From positions 1-64,000 of the forward strand of contig CACNSY010000008.1 in assembly GCA_902623255.1 (NCBI GenBank): 64,000 nucleotides of DNA, in the 5' to 3' direction. Origin of the DNA: an uncultured Alphaproteobacteria bacterium (lineage in GTDB: Bacteria; Pseudomonadota; Alphaproteobacteria; HIMB59; GCA-002718135). The notes beneath the pieces were generated by a model that did not search any database, was not told the origin of the DNA, and was given only the letters and a program-made list of their open reading frames with translations. How positions within the stretch are numbered: position 1 is the stretch's first letter; every line of letters starts with the position of its first letter. A program made the position numbers and the translations under genes. Shown piece by piece: positions 48,453 to 59,262 of the stretch.

Positions 48453-49820
48453 TCATATTAAAAATAAAGTTGCTAATCCAAGAAAAGAAAGAAATCCAAA
48501 TACATCTGTTATTGTAGTCAAAATTACTGCAGATGCTAAAGCAGGATCAATTTTTAGCTTATCTAAAACTAGTGGAATTGCAATTCCTGAAAAACCAGCG
48601 ATTAGTAAGTTTAGTATCATAGCAAGACCTATTATTAAACCCAACATTAAACTTTCAAACCAATAAATAGAGATTAAAGATATTATGATAGCGAAAATAA
48701 CTCCATTTAAAACACCAATTAAAGTTTCTTTGGTTATTATTTTTATTGCATTACTAGTAGTTAGTTCTTTAACTGCAATAGCTCTGACTGCAACAGTTAA
48801 GGTTTGAGTACCAGCGTTAGCGCCCATAGAAGCTACTATTGGCATTAATATAGCTAGAGCAACTACTTTTTCTATTGCAGCTTCAAACAAACCTATAACT
48901 ATTGAAGCTACAACAGCTGTCATTAAATTTACTATTAACCATGAAATTCTTGATTTTGTTGTACTAATAACTGATTCATACAAATCGGTATGATCTACTC
49001 CTCCAAGCTTTAAAATATCTTCTTCTCTTTCTTCTTCAATAACTTCGACAACATCATCAACTGTAATCGAGCCAATAATTTTTTTTTGATCGTTAATAAC
49101 AGGAGCACTTACCAATCCATATTTATTAAATAATAGAGCTACATCTTCTTGATCTGTATTTACATCAATTAATCTTAATTCTTTATTTATTATTGAATTT
49201 AATTCTATTTCTCTTTTTGATCCCATTAATCTTCCTAATGGAACTATCCCTTTTACTTCTTTATTTTTATTTATTAAATAAATGTCGTAGAAATCATCTG
49301 GTAAATTACCTTTATTGTTTCTCAAATAATCAATTGCTTGACCAACATTCCATAATTGATCGATAGTAACAAATTGTCTTTGCATTAATCTTCCAGCGGA
49401 ATCTTCGGGGTAATTTAAACCTTCTTCAACTAAAGTTCTTTCTTCTTTGTCTAAGTTTTCTAAAAAAATATTTTGATTTTCTTCTTCTAAATCTTCTGCT
49501 AAATCTACAGCATCATCTATGTCTAAACTTTTTGCGTTATTAGCTAACTGTTTTATATCTAAAGTTTCAATTATCTCTTCTCTAAGACTATCATTTAAAT
49601 AAGTTAAGATTTCAGGATCAAAATTTTTATCAATTATATTAAGAAGACTTAATCTTAAAACTGGGTCTAAATTTTGAAGAATTTCTGCTATGTCTGCATT
49701 ATGCAGATCTTTTAAAATAGATAAAATGTTATCATATTTATAATTTTCTAGATAATCAGTTACTAATCGAATTGATTTATTAGAATTGTAATCGTCTTTT
49801 TTAATTATTATTTCTTCCAT
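48453..49820 (-). CDS. mgtE: Magnesium transporter MgtE
   Basis: CBS domains and C-terminal PVVASMGANAGTQTLTV. Start MEEIIIKK at 49820; ORF-track extension to 49856 runs into the tRNA gene. Confidence 0.92.
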   Translation of the reverse strand: MEEIIIKKDDYNSNKSIRLVTDYLENYKYDNILSILKDLHNADIAEILQNLDPVLRLSLLNIIDKNFDPEILTYLNDSLREEIIETLDIKQLANNAKSLDIDDAVDLAEDLEEENQNIFLENLDKEERTLVEEGLNYPEDSAGRLMQRQFVTIDQLWNVGQAIDYLRNNKGNLPDDFYDIYLINKNKEVKGIVPLGRLMGSKREIELNSIINKELRLIDVNTDQEDVALLFNKYGLVSAPVINDQKKIIGSITVDDVVEVIEEEREEDILKLGGVDHTDLYESVISTTKSRISWLIVNLMTAVVASIVIGLFEAAIEKVVALAILMPIVASMGANAGTQTLTVAVRAIAVKELTTSNAIKIITKETLIGVLNGVIFAIIISLISIYWFESLMLGLIIGLAMILNLLIAGFSGIAIPLVLDKLKIDPALASAVILTTITDVFGFLSFLGLATLFLI

Positions 49821-49826
49821 ATTAAT

Positions 49827-49913
49827 TGGTGCGGCTGAGAAGACTTGAACTTCCACAGGATAAATCCCACAGCGACCTCAACGCTGCGCGTATACCAATT
49901 CCGCCACAGCCGC
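49827..49913 (-). tRNA. tRNA-Leu (anticodon GAG), CCA encoded
   Basis: Reverse strand GCGGCTGTGGCGGAATTGGTATACGCGCAGCGTTGAGGTCGCT...GTTCAAGTC...CAGCCGCACCA; acceptor stem GCGGCTG/CAGCCGC, anticodon stem AGCG/CGCT with loop TTGAGGT, long variable arm. Confidence 0.95.
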
Positions 49914-49964
49914 ATATATAGTAGAATTAAATATCAGATAGGATATTAACTATCAATAAAGTAT

Positions 49965-50621
49965 ATGAATGACATGAATCAGATTGAAATTAAAATATCT
50001 AATGAAGAAGTAAGTTATATTGAGTCGATGTTGTTTATGGAGTCCAAAGTAAGAGAAATAAGTAAAAATCATTCAAAAGAATTACTTTGGTTTCTTAGTC
50101 ATAATCATATCTTTACCCAAGGAACAAGTGCTTCAAATGAGGAGATATTAAATCCAAATGTTATAGAAGTTTTAAAGACAAATCGTGGTGGCAAGACAAC
50201 TTATCATGGACCTGGACAAAGAATTGTTTATTTTATGTTAAACTTAAACAATAAAAAAAAAGATATAAGAAAGTTTATTTCTGTAATTGAAAATTCTGTT
50301 ATTGATTTTTTAAAAAATTATAATGTTGAGGCAAGAGCATTTAAAGATAGAGTAGGTATTTGGGTAATTAAGAATAACAAAGTAACATTTGATAAAGAAA
50401 AAAAGATTGGGGCTATTGGTCTTAGAGTAAAAAAATGGGTAACATATCATGGAATGAGTTTTAATATTAATCCTAATTTAGAATATTATAAATTTATTCA
50501 CTCATGTGGTTTAAAAGAATATTCAAATACTTCATTGTATGAATTAGGAATAAACATAGATCAAAATGAATTTGATGAAGGTTTTAAAAAAATTTTTTTA
50601 AAAAAATTAAAATCTATTTAA
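49965..50621 (+). CDS. lipB: Octanoyltransferase LipB
   Basis: NRGGKTTYHGPGQRIVYFMLNL, KIGAIGLRVKKWVTYHGMSFNI. Confidence 0.92.
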   Translation: MNDMNQIEIKISNEEVSYIESMLFMESKVREISKNHSKELLWFLSHNHIFTQGTSASNEEILNPNVIEVLKTNRGGKTTYHGPGQRIVYFMLNLNNKKKDIRKFISVIENSVIDFLKNYNVEARAFKDRVGIWVIKNNKVTFDKEKKIGAIGLRVKKWVTYHGMSFNINPNLEYYKFIHSCGLKEYSNTSLYELGINIDQNEFDEGFKKIFLKKLKSI

Positions 50622-51521
50622 TTCTTTTTCTAAATTTTCTTTAAATTTTAATTTATTTTTTTTAATAAAAGTAAGAAAATAATTGGGTAATTCTGAAATA
50701 AAACTAAATTTTTCTTCATTGATTGTAAATTTTAGAGCAAAGGCATGTAACATTAGTCTTTCATTATTGTATTTAGAATTGATATTATATTTTTGATCAC
50801 CTATTATTGAGCAACCAAGATGTTTAGAAACTTTTCTTAATTGATGAGTTTTACCAGTTTCAGGATTATACAAAATTTGTGTTATATTATTTTTATTACC
50901 AATAACACAGTAGTTAGTTATAGTTTTTTCAATTTCTTGATTTTTATTTTTTATATTTAAAAAAACCTTAGAATTTTTATTTTTAGGACTTCCCTCACAT
51001 AGAGCAATATAAAACTTCGTAATTAGTTTTTGCTTAAAGAGTGTAGAAAAAAATCTTGCGTATTTTAAATTTTTCGAGATCAAAAGTAGGCCTGATGTCT
51101 CTTTATCAAGTCTATGAACGAGTCTGTAATCGGAGTTAATATTTTTGATTATATGGTCAATTGAAACATTTACCTTACTGCCTCCTTGTGTTGCAATCTC
51201 AGCCCACTTATTCATAACTAAAAAATCGTTATTTTGAAAAATAATTGATTTGTTAAACTTTTTTAGATCATTATCTGAAATTTTAATATTTTTTTTATAA
51301 ACTATTTTATTTTTATAAAGTTCTTCATGGAAATTTAATATTATTAAACTATCATTTAATTTGACTACATAATTTGCTTTTGTCCGAGAGTTATTAATTA
51401 AAATATTTTTCTTTCTTATATTTTTTTCAATAAAACTTTGTGTAAGAGAGGTAAATAGGTTCTTTAAATACTTATCGAGCCTAACTTCATAATCTTTTTT
51501 AATATTAATTTTTTTAATCAA
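50607..51521 (-). CDS. RluA-family 23S rRNA pseudouridine synthase (RluC-like)
   Basis: S4-like N-terminus, YRLVHRLDKETSGLLLISK. Confidence 0.9.
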   Translation of the reverse strand: MIKKINIKKDYEVRLDKYLKNLFTSLTQSFIEKNIRKKNILINNSRTKANYVVKLNDSLIILNFHEELYKNKIVYKKNIKISDNDLKKFNKSIIFQNNDFLVMNKWAEIATQGGSKVNVSIDHIIKNINSDYRLVHRLDKETSGLLLISKNLKYARFFSTLFKQKLITKFYIALCEGSPKNKNSKVFLNIKNKNQEIEKTITNYCVIGNKNNITQILYNPETGKTHQLRKVSKHLGCSIIGDQKYNINSKYNNERLMLHAFALKFTINEEKFSFISELPNYFLTFIKKNKLKFKENLEKELNRF

Positions 51522-51522
51522 A

Positions 51523-51891
51523 TTAAAACTTGTTAACTAACATTCCTAAGTATGCAAATAAAATACAGAGGAATATTGAAATAGAAATATATATAAATGC
51601 TATTAAGATTTTTTTAGAAATAATTAAATTTACAACTTCAAAAGAAAATGCTGAAAAAGTAGTAAAAGATCCAAGTAAACCTATTATTAAAAAAAATTTA
51701 ACAAAATTATCATTAATATTTTTTGAGAAATCTGAAGTTATAAGATATCCAATCAAAAAAGAGCCTATAATATTTACTGTAAGAGTTCCATAAATGCTGG
51801 AGATAAACAAAGTTTTGCTTAAGTTTGTTAAAAAATATCTTAATATCGCTCCAGTTGCTCCACCAGTAGCTACTAGTATTATATTAATCAA
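51523..51891 (-). CDS. crcB: Fluoride channel CrcB/Fluc
   Basis: GGATGAILRYFL, GTLTVNIIGSFLIG, GLLGSFTTFSAFSFE. Confidence 0.92.
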   Translation of the reverse strand: MINIILVATGGATGAILRYFLTNLSKTLFISSIYGTLTVNIIGSFLIGYLITSDFSKNINDNFVKFFLIIGLLGSFTTFSAFSFEVVNLIISKKILIAFIYISISIFLCILFAYLGMLVNKF

Positions 51892-51897
51892 TATTTT

Positions 51898-52335
51898 TTA
51901 TACTTGAGGTTGTGGATCTACTTCTTCAGTAGATTTTTTTTCAATTACTGGACCGCTATCCTGCCCTTTAGCATTTTCATCTCTATCAACAAATTCTATA
52001 ATTGCAGTTGGAGCATTATCACCAAATCTATTTCCAAGTTTTACTATACGAGTGTATCCACCACTCCTTTTTTCATATCTAGAAGCAAGTACATTAAAGA
52101 CTTTTTTAGACATTTTTTGATCTTGTAAAATAGAAACTGCTTTTCTTCTTGAAAGTAAATCTCCTTTTTTTCCTAAAGTTACGATTTTTTCTACGAATCT
52201 TTTAAGCTCCTTTGCTTTAGCTAAAGTAGTAGTAATTTGTTCATGTTTGATAAGAGCATTTGACATATTCATGAACATAGCTTTCCTATGTGAGCTAGTT
52301 TTATTTAGTTTTTTGTTTTTGATGTTATGCTTCAT
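51898..52335 (-). CDS. rplQ: 50S ribosomal protein L17
   Basis: [45 protein letters not shown]. Confidence 0.96.
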   Translation of the reverse strand: MKHNIKNKKLNKTSSHRKAMFMNMSNALIKHEQITTTLAKAKELKRFVEKIVTLGKKGDLLSRRKAVSILQDQKMSKKVFNVLASRYEKRSGGYTRIVKLGNRFGDNAPTAIIEFVDRDENAKGQDSGPVIEKKSTEEVDPQPQV

Positions 52336-52340
52336 GATGT

Positions 52341-52808
52341 TTATTTATTAAAAGGATCCTCATACTTTTTAGCAAGTTCGTCGATATTATCTGGAGGCCA
52401 ATCAGGAACTGACATGCCAAGATTAAGTTCCATTTGCTGTAGAACTTCTTTAATCTCGTTAAGCGACTTTCTTCCAAAATTTGGAGTTCTTAGCATTTCT
52501 GATTCAGATTTTTGGACTAAATCACCTATATAGATGATGTTATCATTTTTAAGACAATTAGCTGATCTTACAGAAAGTTCAAGTTCCTCAACTTTTTTAA
52601 GCAGGTTAGAATTAAATGATAATGCTTCTACTTGAGATTGATCAGGTAGTACTTCAGGTTCATCAAAATTAATGAATGGTTGAAGTTGATCTTGTAATAT
52701 TCTTGCAGCTAGAGCTATAGCGTCATCTGGTGTAATTGCTCCATTAGTTTCAACCTCAAAAACTAGCTTATCAAAATCAGTTACCTGCCCAACTCTACTA
52801 TTTTTCAA
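52341..52808 (-). CDS. rpoA: RNA polymerase alpha subunit, C-terminal portion (frame-shifted relative to N-terminal portion)
   Basis: [50 protein letters not shown] + alpha-CTD; the only apparent start is TTG at the junction. Confidence 0.92.
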   Translation of the reverse strand: MKNSRVGQVTDFDKLVFEVETNGAITPDDAIALAARILQDQLQPFINFDEPEVLPDQSQVEALSFNSNLLKKVEELELSVRSANCLKNDNIIYIGDLVQKSESEMLRTPNFGRKSLNEIKEVLQQMELNLGMSVPDWPPDNIDELAKKYEDPFNK

Positions 52809-53364
52809 TTTTATAAGAGGCTTTAACTACAGGACTAAACATTGCATCTAATTTAATTTCTCCAATTACTTTATTTTCATCTTCAGCAACTTCAGCAGAA
52901 ACGTATCCTTTACCTGTCTCAACATTAGCTTCAATTTCAAGATCAGCATTAGAATCAAGAGTCATGATTAATTGATCAGGGTTCATAATTTCTGTTTCAG
53001 AGTCAGTTTCAAAATTTCCAGCTCTCAATTCTCCAGATCCAGTAGATTTTAAATACATTTTTTTTAAACCAGGTGAATGAACTTTTACTGCTACTGATTT
53101 CAAATTAAGAAGTATATCTGTTAGATCCTCTTTTACACCCTGAATAGTTGAAAACTCGTGAACCACACCTTTGATCTTAACTGAAGTAATAGCTGCCCCC
53201 TGTAAAGAGGAAAGTAATATTCTTCTAATGGAATTTCCTAATGTTAGGCCAAAACCCCTTTCTAGAGGCTCAGCGGTTAATTTACCAATTCTACCATTGT
53301 TTTCATCTACATTAACTTCCATTTTTGTCGGTTTAATTAATTCACTCCAGTTTTTTTGTAACAC
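52798..53364 (-). CDS. rpoA: RNA polymerase alpha subunit, N-terminal portion (premature stop)
   Basis: [36 protein letters not shown]...; ends [10 protein letters not shown] at a GAAAAATAG junction. Confidence 0.92.
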   Translation of the reverse strand: MLQKNWSELIKPTKMEVNVDENNGRIGKLTAEPLERGFGLTLGNSIRRILLSSLQGAAITSVKIKGVVHEFSTIQGVKEDLTDILLNLKSVAVKVHSPGLKKMYLKSTGSGELRAGNFETDSETEIMNPDQLIMTLDSNADLEIEANVETGKGYVSAEVAEDENKVIGEIKLDAMFSPVVKASYKIEK

Positions 53365-53379
53365 TTATATGCTCCTTTT

Positions 53380-53760
53380 TTAAACTCTTCTTCTTTTTCT
53401 TGGTCTGCATCCATTATGAGGAATTGGTGTTACATCTTTTATTGAGGTAATCACGTAGCCTATAGATTGCAAAGATCTAAGAGCTGACTCTCTACCTGAG
53501 CCTGGTCCAGATACCTCAACCTTAAGATTTTTTAAACCAAATTCTTTTACCTTATTACCTACATCTTCAGCAGCTATTTGTGCAGCATATGGTGTAGATT
53601 TTCTTGAACCTTTGAAGCCTTTATGACCTGATGAAGACCATGCCAATGCATTACCTTTTTCATCTGTTATAGTAATGATAGTGTTATTAAATGAAGAAAC
53701 GATATGTGCAACACCAGATGATAATTTTTTTTTAATTTTTGATTTTTTTTTCTCTGCCAT
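53380..53760 (-). CDS. rpsK: 30S ribosomal protein S11
   Basis: [40 protein letters not shown]; start MAEKKK. Confidence 0.96.
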   Translation of the reverse strand: MAEKKKSKIKKKLSSGVAHIVSSFNNTIITITDEKGNALAWSSSGHKGFKGSRKSTPYAAQIAAEDVGNKVKEFGLKNLKVEVSGPGSGRESALRSLQSIGYVITSIKDVTPIPHNGCRPRKRRRV

Positions 53761-53761
53761 T

Positions 53762-54142
53762 TTATCCTTTAGTAACTTTTTTCTTTCCAGCAATTGCTAC
53801 AGCTTTACCTTTTCTTGTTCTAGCATTAGTATGGGTTCTTTGACCTCTAACAGGTAATTTTTTTCGATGGCGAAGACCTCTATAACATCCAAGATCATTA
53901 AGTCTTTTAATATCTAATGAAACTTTCCTTCTTAGATCACCCTCAACAGAATAATCTTTATCTATTAAATCTCTAATTTTATTAACTTCTTCCTCATTTA
54001 GCTCGCTAACTCGTTTAGTTAAGTCAATTGAAGCATCTTTACATATATCTAAAGCTATTTTTTTTCCAATCCCATATATGTATGTTAAAGCGATATTTAC
54101 TTTCTTGTTGGTAGGAATATTAACGCCTGAAATTCTAGCCAT
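53762..54142 (-). CDS. rpsM: 30S ribosomal protein S13
   Basis: [43 protein letters not shown]. Confidence 0.96.
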   Translation of the reverse strand: MARISGVNIPTNKKVNIALTYIYGIGKKIALDICKDASIDLTKRVSELNEEEVNKIRDLIDKDYSVEGDLRRKVSLDIKRLNDLGCYRGLRHRKKLPVRGQRTHTNARTRKGKAVAIAGKKKVTKG

Positions 54143-54229
54143 AGTGAAATCCAAAAAAAATGAATGAGGGTGAATACATGATAATTGTAGGATTAGTCAA
54201 GAAAAGATATATGGGATTTTGGCTGTATT

Positions 54230-54802
54230 TCATGTTTTTTTTAAAATTTGTTTAATTTTTTGCGTTATTTCTTCAATTTTTGAAGATCCATCAATTTCAT
54301 AAAAAATTCGAGAGTAATTATCTTTGTAGAGCTTGGATACTTTTTTTGTAGAATTGATATATTCGTTATATCTAGTTTCTATAACGTCGATTTTATCATC
54401 TTCTCTGCTTTCCTCAGATGATCTTTTTAATATTCTATTTTTTAAAAATTTAAAATCTAGATTGATATTAAAAATATAGTCTATTGAATTTGAATTTTCT
54501 GATAGATAATTATCAAGATATTTTGCTTGATCTAATGTTCTTGGATAACCATCTAAGATAAAGCCACCATTAGCTTCAATTTTCAATCTGGCAGAAACAA
54601 TTGAGTTTAAAATTTCATCAGAAACCAAATTACCTGAAGACATTATTGATCTTAACTCACTTGCAAGATCATCTTTATCAAGTAATTTCTTTCTTAATAT
54701 ATCTCCAGTTGAGAGATGTGGTACATTTAATAGATTAGAAATTATTTTAGCTTGAGTACCTTTTCCTGCCCCAGGAGGGCCAAAAAAAATTATATTAAAC
54801 AA
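54230..54802 (-). CDS. adk: Adenylate kinase
   Basis: IIFFGPPGAGKGTQA, GFILDGYPRTLDQA. Confidence 0.95.
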   Translation of the reverse strand: MFNIIFFGPPGAGKGTQAKIISNLLNVPHLSTGDILRKKLLDKDDLASELRSIMSSGNLVSDEILNSIVSARLKIEANGGFILDGYPRTLDQAKYLDNYLSENSNSIDYIFNINLDFKFLKNRILKRSSEESREDDKIDVIETRYNEYINSTKKVSKLYKDNYSRIFYEIDGSSKIEEITQKIKQILKKT

Positions 54803-54803
54803 T

Positions 54804-56144
54804 TTATCTTCTACCTTTTAACTTAGTTTTTTTAAGTAATCCCTCATACTGATGTTGAAAAAGATGTGATTGTACTTGAGTAATAAAGTCGATCATAACT
54901 ACAACAACAATTAATAGTGCTGTACCTCCAAGGTAAAACGGGATTGATGTTCTAGATAATAAAAATTCTGGAAGTAATGCAACAAATGTTAAATAAATTG
55001 TTCCAATAGTTGTCAATCTAATCAATACAAATTCAATGTATTTTGCAGTATTTTCTCCTGGTCTAATCCCAGGAATGAAACCTCCGTACTTTCTTAAATT
55101 TTCAGCTTGTTCGTCTGGATTAAATACTATTGATGTATAAAAAAATCCAAAAAATATTATCATTGCTGCATAGAGTGCTAAATAAAGAGGCTGTCCCCTT
55201 CCTAAATAACTAGAAATCAAAATAAAAATATCACTAGAAGATCCTGCTCCAAATCCTGACATGGTGTTGGGAAGAAGAAGAATAGAAGAAGCAAAAATTA
55301 CTGGGATTACTCCTGCAGTATTTATTTTTAAAGGAAGGTGTGAACTTTGACCTCCATAGATTTTATTTCCAACTTGTCTTTTTGGATATTGAACTGGAAG
55401 TCGTCTTTGAGCTTTTTCTATAAAGACTATGAAAATTATTAATAAAAGTACTAAAATTAATATTCCTAATATAAAAGCAATACTTAATTCACCAGTTCTA
55501 CCCAACTGTAAAGTACTAACAAAGGCACTAGGTAAATTAGCAATAATTCCTGCTGTTATAATTAAAGAAATTCCATTCCCAACACCTCTAGATGAAATTT
55601 GTTCACCTAGCCACATTAGAAAAACTGTTCCTCCAACTAGTGTTATAACTGTTGTTAATCTAAAAAATAAACCAGGTTCAAAAACTATATTACCATATGT
55701 TGTTTGCATAGATTCTAAACCAATTGAAACACCATATCCTTGTACAGCAGCAATAATAACAGTTACGTATCTTGTAACTTGTAATAATTGTCTTCTGCCT
55801 TTTGAGCCTTGTTCTTTAAGAGACTTTAGATATGGTATTGCAGATTGCATTAGAGTCATAATTATTGATGAGGATATATAAGGCATTACACCTAGTGCAA
55901 AAATTCCCATTCTTCCTAATGCACCTCCAGAAAATGTGTCAAAGATTCCTAATATTCCTGAAGATTGTTGTTCAAAAAATTGCTGCAAAGCTAATGGGTT
56001 AATTCCAGGTATTGGTAAAAAGGTTCCCAAACGAAAAATAATTAATGCTCCTAAAGTAAACAAAAGTCTCTGTCTTAATTCTGTAGCTTTGCCTAAAGCT
56101 CCAAAATTTAAGTTATTTGCTAATCTGTCTGCAGCTGTTGCCAT
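54804..56144 (-). CDS. secY: Preprotein translocase subunit SecY
   Basis: Multi-span; IFALGVMPYISSSIIMTLM, GFIPGIRPGENTAKYIE. Confidence 0.96.
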   Translation of the reverse strand: MATAADRLANNLNFGALGKATELRQRLLFTLGALIIFRLGTFLPIPGINPLALQQFFEQQSSGILGIFDTFSGGALGRMGIFALGVMPYISSSIIMTLMQSAIPYLKSLKEQGSKGRRQLLQVTRYVTVIIAAVQGYGVSIGLESMQTTYGNIVFEPGLFFRLTTVITLVGGTVFLMWLGEQISSRGVGNGISLIITAGIIANLPSAFVSTLQLGRTGELSIAFILGILILVLLLIIFIVFIEKAQRRLPVQYPKRQVGNKIYGGQSSHLPLKINTAGVIPVIFASSILLLPNTMSGFGAGSSSDIFILISSYLGRGQPLYLALYAAMIIFFGFFYTSIVFNPDEQAENLRKYGGFIPGIRPGENTAKYIEFVLIRLTTIGTIYLTFVALLPEFLLSRTSIPFYLGGTALLIVVVVMIDFITQVQSHLFQHQYEGLLKKTKLKGRR

Positions 56145-56603
56145 TTATTTCTTTGTTAATTTAATCTTTCCACCTAATTTTTCTAAAACTTCAATTGCTT
56201 TTTTTGATGCATAAGAAATTTCTAAATTAGTTGCTTTTTCTAATTGTCCAACATTTAATAGCTTAAGATTGCCCTTAGTTTTTTTGAAAATTTTTTTTTC
56301 AAATAGCTCGGCTTCTTTAATTAAATTAGAGTCTAGGTCGTACTTTTTAATTATGTTATTAATAATATTAAAATTAATATTTTGAACTTTAGTTTTAAAT
56401 GGATTTTTAAAACCTCTTTTTGGTAGACGACGGTATATTGGCATTTGTCCACCTTCAAAACCATTAATAGATACTCCTGATCTTGATTTTTGTCCTTTTA
56501 CACCTCTACCTGATGTTTTTCCAAGGCCTGAACCAGATCCTCTACCTCTCCTTTTATTTTTTTTACTTGAGATTAATGTTGATTTTAATTCATTTATTTT
56601 CAT
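56145..56603 (-). CDS. rplO: 50S ribosomal protein L15
   Basis: [26 protein letters not shown]. Confidence 0.96.
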   Translation of the reverse strand: MKINELKSTLISSKKNKRRGRGSGSGLGKTSGRGVKGQKSRSGVSINGFEGGQMPIYRRLPKRGFKNPFKTKVQNINFNIINNIIKKYDLDSNLIKEAELFEKKIFKKTKGNLKLLNVGQLEKATNLEISYASKKAIEVLEKLGGKIKLTKK

Positions 56604-56605
56604 AT

Positions 56606-57115
56606 TTAACCAATCTTACTATTAGTAATATCTGTAATTTTTTTTGATCTTTTTGCAGCAACTGATTTTGGAGATTCAGATATTTTAAAAGCGTTCAAAG
56701 TTGCTTTTAGCATATTATGAGGGTTAGAAGTACCAGTTGATTTAGCAACAACATCTTTTATACCAATAGACTCGAATAAAGCTCTCATTGGGCCACCTGC
56801 AATAATTCCAGTACCTGGCGCAGCTGCCCTGAGAATTACTTTTCCTGCTCCAAACCTACCAACAACATCATGGTGAATAGTTCTATTTTCTTTCAAATGA
56901 ACTCTTATCATTTTTGACTTAGCATTTTCAGTAGCTTTTCTAACTGCTTCGGGAACTTCTTTTGCTTTACCAGTGCCTATACCAACTCTACCTTTATTAT
57001 CACCAACTATCATAATAGCAGCAAAACCAAATCTTCTTCCCCCCTTTACAACTTTAGCTACTCTATTTATTGTCACTAAATGTTCATGCAATTCATTTTT
57101 ATCATTTTCAAACAT
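56606..57115 (-). CDS. rpsE: 30S ribosomal protein S5
   Basis: [29 protein letters not shown]. Confidence 0.96.
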   Translation of the reverse strand: MFENDKNELHEHLVTINRVAKVVKGGRRFGFAAIMIVGDNKGRVGIGTGKAKEVPEAVRKATENAKSKMIRVHLKENRTIHHDVVGRFGAGKVILRAAAPGTGIIAGGPMRALFESIGIKDVVAKSTGTSNPHNMLKATLNAFKISESPKSVAAKRSKKITDITNSKIG

Positions 57116-57123
57116 AATTACCT

Positions 57124-57456
57124 CTAAAAATTAAGACCCTCTGATCTAGCAGCATCTGCTAAGATTTTTATTAAACCATGATATTTATATTTACCTCTAT
57201 CGAATGCAACCTTATCAATACCTTTTGCAATTATTTTTTTTGCAATATTTTTTCCTATAATTTCAGCCATTTCTTTTCTTTGTAAATTTTTATCTCTTAT
57301 TGATTTTTCAAGAGATGAAGCACTTGCTAGTGTAACACCATTATTATCATCAATCAGTTGCACATAAATGTGATTGTTTGACCTAAAAACAGTAAGTCTA
57401 TTTCTACTAGACACACTTTTGGTTTTATATCTAACTCTTTGTTTTCTATTTTTCAT
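57124..57456 (-). CDS. rplR: 50S ribosomal protein L18
   Basis: [28 protein letters not shown]. Confidence 0.95.
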   Translation of the reverse strand: MKNRKQRVRYKTKSVSSRNRLTVFRSNNHIYVQLIDDNNGVTLASASSLEKSIRDKNLQRKEMAEIIGKNIAKKIIAKGIDKVAFDRGKYKYHGLIKILADAARSEGLNF

Positions 57457-57459
57457 TTA

Positions 57460-57990
57460 TTATTTCTTTTTTCCTTCTTTTCTGAATATATATTCATCAA
57501 TATATTTAACTCCCTTACCTTTAAAAGGCTCAGGCTTTCTAAATGATCTAATTTTAGCTGCAGCTGCACCAAGTTTTTCTTTATTTATGCTAGTTAGCTT
57601 AATTAAATTTTGTTTAGGACATTCAATTTTTACATCCGTGGGAATATCAAAGTTAATGTCATGACTGAAACCAAGCTCTAATTTTAGTTTTGAACCAGAA
57701 ACACTTGCTCTATAACCTGTTCCATTTAATTCTAATGTTTTAGTAAAACCATTTGTAACACCATCTATCGTATTAGCTACAATTGCTCTTGTTGTTCCCC
57801 AGTTTGGATCATTAGTATTTTCGTTAATAGGTATAACTTTGATCTCTTCTTCTTTAATATCAATACTAAATTTTGAATTAATAGGAATTTGCAAATTTCC
57901 AAGTTTTCCCTTAACTGAAAAAATACCTTCACTAAAAGTACATTCAATATCTTTTGAAATTCTAATTGGATTTTTAGCAATTCTTGACAT
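57460..57990 (-). CDS. rplF: 50S ribosomal protein L6
   Basis: MSRIAKNPI; PEPFKGKGVKYIDE. Confidence 0.96.
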   Translation of the reverse strand: MSRIAKNPIRISKDIECTFSEGIFSVKGKLGNLQIPINSKFSIDIKEEEIKVIPINENTNDPNWGTTRAIVANTIDGVTNGFTKTLELNGTGYRASVSGSKLKLELGFSHDINFDIPTDVKIECPKQNLIKLTSINKEKLGAAAAKIRSFRKPEPFKGKGVKYIDEYIFRKEGKKK

Positions 57991-58388
57991 TAAAATACCT
58001 CACACAATACTTCACCACCAACATTATTTTTCTTAGCTTCATGATCTGACATAACTCCTTTTGGGGTTGACAATATTGATATTCCTAAACCACCATATGG
58101 CTTACTGAGTTCTTTAATTTTAGAATATTTTCTAATTCCAGGTTTTGAAATTCTTTTAATTTTTTTTATTACAGGACTTCCATTATAATATTTTAATTCA
58201 ATTTTTATAGAATCAACTCCTTTTCTTTCTTCTATATTTTTAAAATCTCTAATATAACCCTCGTGTTTAAGAACACTTAAAACATTCATATTTAATTTTG
58301 ATTTAAGACAAGATGTTGATACTTTATTTGCTTGATGAGCATTTTTTATTCTTGCTAACATATCTGAAAGTGAATCATTAAAAGCCAT
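57990..58388 (-). CDS. rpsH: 30S ribosomal protein S8
   Basis: DSLSDMLARIKNAHQA; GGLGISILSTPKGVMSDHEA. Confidence 0.96.
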   Translation of the reverse strand: MAFNDSLSDMLARIKNAHQANKVSTSCLKSKLNMNVLSVLKHEGYIRDFKNIEERKGVDSIKIELKYYNGSPVIKKIKRISKPGIRKYSKIKELSKPYGGLGISILSTPKGVMSDHEAKKNNVGGEVLCEVF

Positions 58389-58396
58389 AATACCCC

Positions 58397-58702
58397 CTAC
58401 CAACTTGACTTAACAACTCCTGGTAAATCACCAGACATTGAAAGTTCACGAAGTTTAATTCTAGATAAACCAAATTTTCTATAATTTCCTCTTGGTCTTC
58501 CAGTAATTTCACATCTATTTCTATGCCTTATTGCTGATCCATTTCTTGGAAGATCATTTAATTTATTTTGATAAGAAATTCTTTCCTCTAAAGTAATATT
58601 CTTATTTTTTATTTTAGACTTTAAACTCTCTCTTTTGGATTTATACTTTTGTACTAATTTTTGCCTAAATAAATTTTTTTTAATTGAACTAAGTTTTGCC
58701 AT
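58397..58702 (-). CDS. rpsN: 30S ribosomal protein S14
   Basis: [28 protein letters not shown]. Confidence 0.96.
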   Translation of the reverse strand: MAKLSSIKKNLFRQKLVQKYKSKRESLKSKIKNKNITLEERISYQNKLNDLPRNGSAIRHRNRCEITGRPRGNYRKFGLSRIKLRELSMSGDLPGVVKSSW

Positions 58703-58710
58703 TTTTCTCC

Positions 58711-59262
58711 TTAATTAATCTTATTTTGTTTGAAAGGCATATTAAAACTTTTTAATAGCTCTATAGCCTCATTATTATTTTTTGCAGAAGTACATATTGT
58801 AATATCCATACCTCTTATTTTTTCTACTTTATCAAAATTTATTTCTGGAAAAATAACATGTTCTTTAATACCCATTGAAAAATTTCCATTTCCATCAAAG
58901 CTTTTGGTATTTAATCCTCTAAAATCTCTAATCCTAGGTATAGCAATATTTACAAGCCTATCAAGAAACTCATACATTATTTTGTTCCTTAGTGTTACTT
59001 TTACACCTAGAGGCATACCTGATCTTATTTTAAAACCTGAAATTGCCTTTTTTGCATTTGTTTTAATTGCTTTTTGACCTGAAATAAGTGACAGGTCAGC
59101 GATTGCTTTATCAATTAATTTAGAGTCATCTTTAGCTTCTCCAACTCCCATATTCAAAATAATTTTTTTTAACTTTGGAACTTCAAATGTATTTTTTAGA
59201 CCAAGTTTAGATTTCAAATCGTGTTTAATTTGATTATTGTATTCTTCTAATAATCTACTCAT
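58711..59262 (-). CDS. rplE: 50S ribosomal protein L5
   Basis: [18 protein letters not shown]. Confidence 0.96.
   Translation of the reverse strand: MSRLLEEYNNQIKHDLKSKLGLKNTFEVPKLKKIILNMGVGEAKDDSKLIDKAIADLSLISGQKAIKTNAKKAISGFKIRSGMPLGVKVTLRNKIMYEFLDRLVNIAIPRIRDFRGLNTKSFDGNGNFSMGIKEHVIFPEINFDKVEKIRGMDITICTSAKNNNEAIELLKSFNMPFKQNKIN

Noticed and set aside
55429-55881. 150-aa + strand ORF antisense to secY
   Set aside because: Composition mirrors the complementary secY coding frame; secY is unambiguous and no start context or independent motif supports an antisense gene.
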